Both the position numbers and the translations under genes were made by a program. A DNA stretch of 64,000 nt from Micromonospora sp. MA102 (lineage in GTDB: Bacteria; Actinomycetota; Actinomycetes; Mycobacteriales; Micromonosporaceae), in contig NZ_JAMWEG010000003.1 in the NCBI RefSeq assembly GCF_025460765.1, forward strand, positions 434,001-498,000, read 5' to 3'. How positions within the stretch are numbered: the first letter of the stretch is position 1; every line of letters begins with the position of its first letter. The notes under the pieces are model-generated. The model had not been told where the DNA came from. It saw only the letters and a list, made by a program, of their open reading frames with translations, and searched no databases. Shown piece by piece: positions 59,504 to 64,000 of this stretch.

Positions 59504-59950
59504 ATGTCCCTGGACCCGTCCTTCGTCGGCCGGACCTATCCGCCGACCGCCCCCTACCAGGTGGGCCGAGAAAAGATCCGCGAGTTCGCCTCCGCCATCG
59601 GCGCGACCGACCCGGCGCACCACGACCCGGCGGCCGCCCGGGCGCTCGGCCACCCCGACGTGGTGGCCCCGCCGACCTTCCCGGTGATCGTGACCATGGC
59701 CGCCAGCCAGCAGATCGTGGAGGATCCGGCGCTGGGCGTCGACTACAGCCGGGTGGTGCACGGCGACCAGCGCTTCGCGTACAACCGGCCGGTGGTGGCC
59801 GGTGACGAGCTGGTCTGCGTGAACACCATCGAGGAGGTCACGAACCGGGGCGGGCACGGCTTCCTGACCACCCGCACCGACGTGAGCACCGTCGCCGGTG
59901 AGCCGGTGGTCGCCGTCTGGTCCAAGATCGTCGTACGCGGGGAGGCCTGA
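59504..59950 (+). CDS. hadA: MaoC-like dehydratase, HadA type
   Basis: 148 aa, single hot-dog fold. FVGRTYPPTAPYQVGREKIREFASAIGATDPAHHDPAAARALGHPDVVAPPTFPVI is the HadA/FAS1-dehydratase-region pattern that recognises the acyl chain. The catalytic His/Asp set belongs to its partner HadB. In mycobacteria HadAB dehydrates (3R)-hydroxyacyl-ACP in fatty-acid elongation for mycolic acids. Micromonosporaceae lack mycolic acids, so the substrate here is presumably a shorter acyl chain or different. The start is probably leaderless. Confidence 0.85.
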   Translation: MSLDPSFVGRTYPPTAPYQVGREKIREFASAIGATDPAHHDPAAARALGHPDVVAPPTFPVIVTMAASQQIVEDPALGVDYSRVVHGDQRFAYNRPVVAGDELVCVNTIEEVTNRGGHGFLTTRTDVSTVAGEPVVAVWSKIVVRGEA

Positions 59951-59953
59951 GAG

Positions 59954-60346
59954 ATGGAACTGCCCACCCAGACGTACCGGGTGACCCGCGCGGACCTGGT
60001 CCGCTACGCGGGCGCCTCGGGCGACTTCAACCCGATCCACTGGAGCGAACGGACGGCCACCAAGGTCGGCCTGCCCGGGGTGATCGCCCACGGCATGTTC
60101 ACGATGGCTCTGGTCGGCCGGGCGGTGACCACCTGGGCCGGCGCACCGGACGCGGTGGTCGAACTCAACGTCCGCTTCACCCGCCCGGTGGTCGTGCCGG
60201 ACACCGACGAGGGCACCGAGGTCGAGGTCGCCGCGGTGGTCAAGGAGGTCACCGAGGACGGCCTGACCAGGCTCGACATCACCGCGACCTGCCTGGGGGA
60301 GAAGGTGCTGTCGCAGGCTCGGGCGCTCGTGCGGACGCCGCGCTGA
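59954..60346 (+). CDS. hadB: MaoC-like dehydratase, HadB type
   Basis: 130 aa, hot-dog fold with the hydratase-2 motif: Asp24 and His29 in GDFNPIHW, followed by GVIAHGMFTMALVGRAVTTWAG. It should be the catalytic half of a HadA-HadB heterodimer. It starts 3 bases after hadA, and the two are surely co-translated. No hadC follows; the tRNA-Trp gene comes next. Confidence 0.88.
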   Translation: MELPTQTYRVTRADLVRYAGASGDFNPIHWSERTATKVGLPGVIAHGMFTMALVGRAVTTWAGAPDAVVELNVRFTRPVVVPDTDEGTEVEVAAVVKEVTEDGLTRLDITATCLGEKVLSQARALVRTPR

Positions 60347-60377
60347 GGATCCGTTCGACGCGCGAGGGGTGGACCGG

Positions 60378-60407
60378 TTGGGAAAGTCGCACGACTACCC
60401 GTACACT
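60378..60407 (+). promoter_or_regulatory. promoter of tRNA-Trp
   Basis: TTGGGA (60378-60383) and TACACT (60402-60407) are separated by 18 bp, 66 bp before the tRNA. Confidence 0.5.
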
Positions 60408-60473
60408 GGTCCGCCGTGGGGCAAGTGACCCCTGCTCGGCACCTCGTGTCCGGGTGAGGGTGAGTTGCCGCAC

Positions 60474-60546
<73 letters not shown>

Positions 60547-60575
60547 CGCCTCAGGCCTGACCGTTCCCGTGGGTC

Positions 60576-60595
60576 GCGCCGCCGCAGGGCGGCGC
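60576..60595 (+). terminator. hairpin after tRNA-Trp
   Basis: GCGCCGCC and GGCGGCGC pair around GCAG, 30 bases after the tRNA. Confidence 0.55.
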
Positions 60596-60760
60596 CCGGC
60601 CCGTGGTGGTGGCATCGGCGGGGTTGGTTCCGAGGCATTCGGGGCCCTCCCGGTCGATCCGCCGGCCGCGGCCCGTCGCGGGACGGTTGGTCCGGCCGGC
60701 GTGACCACACGCCGCGCACGCCGCCCGGCGTGCGACCCGATATCCCGCACGGAGGGCGAA

Positions 60761-61153
60761 GTGGCCGAGAGCAAGCGGCGCGGCGAGGACGCCGGCGACG
60801 AGCGTCTGGACGACGACGCGACCGTCGACGGCGTGGCCGACGACGACGCCACCGACGCGGACGAAGCGGTCTCCCGGGGCGGCACCGCCACCCGTAAGCG
60901 GGCCCGCACCGATTCGACCGAGGGCCGGAAGACCCGGAAGGACACCGAGCGGATCGGGCTGTTCGCCCGCATCGCGCGGTTCTTCCGCGAGGTCGTGGCC
61001 GAACTGCGTAAGGTCATCTGGCCGACCCGCAAGGAGCTGCTGACCTACACGGCGGTGGTGGTCACCTTCGTCGCGGTGATGTTGGCGATCGTGGCCGGCC
61101 TGGACTACGGCTTCGCGAAGGCGGTGCTGTGGGTCTTCGGCAACCCCAGCTGA
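60761..61153 (+). CDS. secE: Preprotein translocase subunit SecE
   Basis: 130 aa from GTG 60761, with GGAGG 5 bases upstream. A charged, disordered N-terminal extension of ~60 residues precedes the SecE core RFFREVVAELRKVIWPTRKELLTYTAVVVTFVAVML. The core has the amphipathic helix and one membrane span. It forms the SecYEG channel. It is followed by nusG 35 bases later. Confidence 0.95.
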   Translation: MAESKRRGEDAGDERLDDDATVDGVADDDATDADEAVSRGGTATRKRARTDSTEGRKTRKDTERIGLFARIARFFREVVAELRKVIWPTRKELLTYTAVVVTFVAVMLAIVAGLDYGFAKAVLWVFGNPS

Positions 61154-61188
61154 CCTGCGGACAGCGATAGTGACGGAAGTGAGCGAGC

Positions 61189-61911
61189 GTGCCTGAGTAC
61201 GACGAGACCGCCGAGACCACGGACGAGCAGTCCACGGTCGCGACGGCGGCCAACGATGAGTCGGTCGAGGCCGCCAGCGAGCCGGAGTTCCCGACCACCG
61301 AGCCGGCCCCGGACGAGGACTTCGACCCGGTCGCCGAGCTGCGCCAGAAGCTGCGCTACGCCCCCGGCGACTGGTACGTGGTGCACTCCTACGCCGGCTA
61401 CGAGAACAAGGTCAAGACCAACCTCGAGACCCGGATCACCTCCCTCGACATGGAGGACTTCATCTACCAGGTCGAGGTGCCGACCCGGGAAGAGGTCGAG
61501 GTCAAGAACGGCAAGCGGTCGCAGGTCCAGGCGAAGGTCTTCCCGGGCTACATCCTGGTCCGGATGGAGCTGACCGCCGAGTCCTACTCCTGCGTCCGGA
61601 ACACCCCGGGGGTCACCGGCTTCGTCGGCGCGACCGACCGGGCCGACCGTCCGGCGCCGCTGAGCCTCGACGAGGTGCTCAAGTGGCTGGCCCCGGCGGT
61701 CGAGACCGAGCAGAAGAAGGCCAAGCCCGAGGTCAAGGTCCTCGACTTCGAGGTCGGCGACTCGGTCACCGTCACCGACGGCGCCTTCGCCTCGCTGCCG
61801 GCGACGATCAGCGAGATCAACGCCGACCAGCAGAAGCTCAAGGTCCTGGTGTCGATCTTCGGTCGGGAGACCCCGGTCGAGCTGAACTTCAACCAGGTCG
61901 CCAAGATCTGA
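61189..61911 (+). CDS. nusG: Transcription elongation/antitermination factor NusG
   Basis: 240 aa from GTG 61189. An acidic N-terminal extension (~55 residues) is common in actinobacteria. The NGN domain starts [21 protein letters not shown] and includes [14 protein letters not shown] and [10 protein letters not shown]. The KOW domain ([25 protein letters not shown]) is at the C-terminus. A T-rich terminator hairpin follows. Confidence 0.96.
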   Translation: MPEYDETAETTDEQSTVATAANDESVEAASEPEFPTTEPAPDEDFDPVAELRQKLRYAPGDWYVVHSYAGYENKVKTNLETRITSLDMEDFIYQVEVPTREEVEVKNGKRSQVQAKVFPGYILVRMELTAESYSCVRNTPGVTGFVGATDRADRPAPLSLDEVLKWLAPAVETEQKKAKPEVKVLDFEVGDSVTVTDGAFASLPATISEINADQQKLKVLVSIFGRETPVELNFNQVAKI

Positions 61912-61920
61912 CGCACGTCC

Positions 61921-61961
61921 GCACCGGCGGTGGGCCTCCGGCCGGCCGCCGGTGCGTCGTT
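61921..61961 (+). terminator. intrinsic terminator after nusG
   Basis: GCACCGGCGG (61921-61930) pairs with CCGCCGGTGC (61946-61955), followed by GTCGTTTT. This is one of the few hairpins here with a T-tract. Confidence 0.8.
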
Positions 61962-62008
61962 TTCGCCGTCCGCCGGACCTCGGCGGGGAGGGTGGCGCGA
62001 GGCTGCGC

Positions 62009-62014
62009 TACCCT
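62009..62014 (+). promoter_or_regulatory. candidate -10 of the rplK-rplA operon
   Basis: TACCCT lies 82 bases upstream of rplK, past the nusG terminator. The leader between is long enough to carry an L1 autoregulatory site, but I could not assign one. Confidence 0.35.
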
Positions 62015-62096
62015 AGAACGTCGGCTGTCCGCACCGCGCTGACCGTGCGCGCCCGCGGGCCGGCGAAAATCCCAGTTCCAAGCCCCAGGAAGAGAC

Positions 62097-62528
62097 ATGC
62101 CTCCGAAGAAGAAGCTCGTCAAGACGTTCACGCTTCAGCTGCCGGCGGGCCAGGCCACCCCGGCGCCGCCGGTCGGCCCCGCGCTCGGCCAGCACGGCGT
62201 GAACATCATGGAGTTCTGCAAGTCCTACAACGCGCAGACCGAGTCGCAGCGGGGTGACATCGTCCCCGCCGAGATCAGCGTCTACGAGGACCGCACCTTC
62301 ACCTTCGTGCTGAAGACCCCGCCCGCCGCCCGGCTGCTGATCAAGGCCGCCGGCGTGCAGAAGGGCTCGGGCGTCCCGCACACCCAGAAGGTCGGCTCGG
62401 TGACCCGCGCCCAGCTGCGCGAGATCGCCGAGAAGAAGATGGCGGACCTCAACGCCAACGACATCGAGCAGGCTGAGAAGATCATCGCCGGCACCGCCCG
62501 GTCGATGGGCCTGACCGTCGCCGACTGA
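62097..62528 (+). CDS. rplK: Ribosomal protein uL11
   Basis: 143 aa from ATG 62097, with AGGAAGAG upstream. Starts [20 protein letters not shown] and contains [19 protein letters not shown] and [19 protein letters not shown], with the C-terminal rRNA-binding domain ending [19 protein letters not shown]. It forms the GTPase-associated centre with 23S rRNA. Confidence 0.98.
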   Translation: MPPKKKLVKTFTLQLPAGQATPAPPVGPALGQHGVNIMEFCKSYNAQTESQRGDIVPAEISVYEDRTFTFVLKTPPAARLLIKAAGVQKGSGVPHTQKVGSVTRAQLREIAEKKMADLNANDIEQAEKIIAGTARSMGLTVAD

Positions 62529-62613
62529 CCTCGGTCGACCGCTCCACCCGGATCAGTTCGTGGGAGGGCCGCGCAGGTCGCCGGCCCGCCATAGACCACA
62601 GGAGTTACGAGAA

Positions 62614-63330
62614 ATGCAGCGCAGCAAGAGCTACCGCAAGGCCGCCGAGGTCATCGACCGGTCGAAGTTCTACTCTCCCGCCGAGGCCGTCAAGCTGGCC
62701 AAGGAGACCACCAACGTCAAGTTCGACGCCACGGTCGAGGTCGCGATGCGCCTCGGCGTCGACCCCCGCAAGGCGGACCAGATGGTCCGCGGCACGGTCA
62801 ACCTGCCGCACGGCACCGGTAAGACCGCCCGCGTGATCGTCTTCGCCGCCGGCGCGAAGGCCGAAGAGGCCGCCGCCGCGGGTGCGGACGAGGTGGGCAC
62901 CGACGAGCTGGTCGCCCGAATCCAGGGCGGTTGGCTGGACTTCGACGCGGCGATCGCCACCCCGGACCAGATGGCCAAGATCGGCCGGATCGCGCGGATC
63001 CTGGGCCCGCGCGGCCTGATGCCGAACCCGAAGACCGGCACGGTGACCATGGACGTCACCAAGGCCGTCGCCGACATCAAGGGCGGCAAGATCACCTTCC
63101 GGGTGGACAAGCACTCCAACCTGCACCTGATCATCGGCAAGGCCTCGTTCTCCGAGTCCCAGCTGATCGACAACTACGCGGCGGTGCTGGACGAGGTCCT
63201 GCGCGCGAAGCCGTCCGCCGCCAAGGGCAAGTACCTGAAGAAGGTCACCCTCACCACCACCATGGGCCCGGGCGTCCCGGTCGACCCGAACGCGGTGAAG
63301 AACCTGACCGAGGCCTCGGCCGAGGCCTGA
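62614..63330 (+). CDS. rplA: Ribosomal protein uL1
   Basis: 238 aa from ATG 62614, with CAGGAG upstream. [20 protein letters not shown], then [30 protein letters not shown], then [16 protein letters not shown] and the C-terminal [13 protein letters not shown] are all standard. It forms the L1 stalk, and in many bacteria it represses its own operon. A very strong palindromic terminator follows. Confidence 0.98.
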   Translation: MQRSKSYRKAAEVIDRSKFYSPAEAVKLAKETTNVKFDATVEVAMRLGVDPRKADQMVRGTVNLPHGTGKTARVIVFAAGAKAEEAAAAGADEVGTDELVARIQGGWLDFDAAIATPDQMAKIGRIARILGPRGLMPNPKTGTVTMDVTKAVADIKGGKITFRVDKHSNLHLIIGKASFSESQLIDNYAAVLDEVLRAKPSAAKGKYLKKVTLTTTMGPGVPVDPNAVKNLTEASAEA

Positions 63331-63342
63331 GCACGACTGCCC

Positions 63343-63382
63343 GGACGGGGCCCCGCCACCAGCTGGTGGCGGGGCCCCGTCC
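63343..63382 (+). terminator. terminator after rplA
   Basis: 40-bp perfect palindrome: 18-bp arms (63343-63360 and 63365-63382) around AGCT, 12 bases after the stop. Confidence 0.9.
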
Positions 63383-63397
63383 GTCTGTCCGGTGTGG

Positions 63398-63403
63398 CAG
63401 GCT
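63398..63403 (+). promoter_or_regulatory. -10-like hexamer of the ABC ATPase gene
   Basis: CAGGCT ends 6 nt before the ATG at 63410, a weaker match to the recurring leaderless pattern. Confidence 0.3.
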
Positions 63404-63409
63404 CGGCAC

Positions 63410-64000
63410 ATGCGGCTCGAAGGGGTCTGGCTGCGATACCACCGGCGCGGTCCGTGGGTGCTCCGGCAGACCGACGTGGCGATCGGCCCGGGCGAGGTGG
63501 CGGTGGTGCTCGGGCGCAACGGGGTGGGCAAGTCCACCCTGCTCCAGCTCGCCGCCGGCGTGCTCCGGCCGACCCGGGGCCGGGTGGTCGACCGGCCGCC
63601 GGCCGTCGGCTGGGTGCCGGAGCGCTTCCCGGCCGACCAGCCCTTCACCGTGGGGGCCTACCTCGCCGCGATGGCCCGCATGGTCGGCCTCCCGGGCGCC
63701 GAGGCCGACCGGGCGGTGCGGCACTGGGTCGACCGGCTCGGCCTGGCGCGCTTCCACGCGGTGCGGCTGCCGGAGCTGTCCAAGGGCACCGCGCAGAAGG
63801 TCGGCCTGGCCCAGGCGCTGCTCCGCCCGCCCGGCCTGCTCGTCCTCGACGAGCCCTGGGAGGGGCTGGACGCCGCCACCCGCGACCTGGTGCCCGAGAT
63901 GATCGGCGAGGTGCTGGCCGAGGGCGGCGCGGTGCTGGTCAGCGACCACCGCGGCGAGACGGTCCGGCTCCCCGGCGCCCGCCACTGGTCGGTCGCCGAC
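63410..64000 (+). CDS. ABC transporter ATPase (N-terminal 197 residues, runs off window)
   Basis: Walker A GRNGVGKST (residues ~35-43), an aromatic Q-loop region VGWVPERFP, signature LSKGTAQKVGLAQALLRPPG, Walker B LLVLDEPWEGLD, and H-loop in VLVSDHRGE are all within the window. It matches small exporter-type ATPases (CcmA-like). The permease is presumably just downstream, outside the window. The substrate is unknown. Confidence 0.9.
   Translation, partial: MRLEGVWLRYHRRGPWVLRQTDVAIGPGEVAVVLGRNGVGKSTLLQLAAGVLRPTRGRVVDRPPAVGWVPERFPADQPFTVGAYLAAMARMVGLPGAEADRAVRHWVDRLGLARFHAVRLPELSKGTAQKVGLAQALLRPPGLLVLDEPWEGLDAATRDLVPEMIGEVLAEGGAVLVSDHRGETVRLPGARHWSVAD

Noticed and set aside
62009..62096. L1-binding autoregulatory site in the rplK leader
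   Set aside because: Expected from other bacteria, but I could not draw a convincing match to the rRNA-like L1 site in this leader.

Overview
The window is 64 kb of very GC-rich DNA from an actinobacterium, most likely Micromonospora or a close relative in the Micromonosporaceae. This is inferred from gene content and gene order, not from a database search. Supporting signs are frequent GTG starts, ATGA/GTGA stop-start overlaps, a DUF3107 gene beside a TetR gene, a SARP regulator, DUF3152 proteins, and the actinobacterial order tRNA-Thr, tRNA-Met, rpmG, hadA, hadB, tRNA-Trp, secE, nusG, rplK, rplA. Almost all of it is chromosomal-backbone coding sequence. I saw no transposase, integrase, CRISPR array, rRNA or phage gene.

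Layout. 1-374: 5' part of a TrkH/KtrB-type K+ transporter gene. 692-5833: a degenerate-looking GntR regulator divergent from a five-gene branched-chain amino-acid (Liv) ABC operon. 5861-5923: a long perfect inverted repeat. 5945-9553: an SDR oxidoreductase, an LprG-like lipoprotein, and a SARP regulator fused to a membrane and helix-hairpin-helix region. 9563-13032: a RecQ-type helicase fused to a phosphoribosyltransferase-like domain, then a CopZ chaperone and a coupled His-rich exported protein. 13037-19105: an XRE regulator, a small membrane protein, an rRNA/tRNA-type methyltransferase, a DEAD-box RNA helicase, a ferritin-like protein, DUF3107 and a TetR regulator. 19255-27632: a 1005-residue Pro-rich protein, an alpha/beta hydrolase, tandem DUF3152 zinc-protease-like proteins, MoeZ and a terpene-cyclase-fold protein. 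27643-33309: proBA, an alkyltransferase-like repair protein, a sugar-type MFS transporter and a PLP lyase/decarboxylase. 33436-37642: a lipoprotein of the D-glucuronyl C5-epimerase family, a frameshifted secreted protein, and an ECF sigma factor with a membrane-anchored partner.

37782-50833 is a second, incomplete complex I locus: nuoB, C, H, I, J, K, L, M and N, with no nuoA, D, E, F or G. It is interrupted by a DUF2252 gene, a zinc alcohol dehydrogenase, a glutathionyl-hydroquinone-reductase-like gene and a SnoaL-like gene. It could build a membrane proton-pumping module with a different or shared electron-input arm. 50981-56178 holds htpX, an MFS transporter, small proteins, yajQ, tRNA-Tyr, a methyltransferase, a VOC protein and a 42-aa exported peptide. 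56290-58818 is a membrane GAF-GGDEF-EAL cyclic-di-GMP protein. From 58915 on lie the translation genes listed above, ending in the first 197 codons of an ABC-transporter ATPase gene.

One theme recurs at gene starts. Many genes have a TAnnnT-like -10 hexamer ending only 6-8 nt before the start codon and no Shine-Dalgarno sequence, which points to frequent leaderless transcription. Convergent gene pairs are often separated by strong GC hairpins. I found no self-evidently new defence or biosynthetic system. The most unusual items are the domain fusions, the split nuo locus, the C5-epimerase lipoprotein and the long palindrome at 5861-5923.
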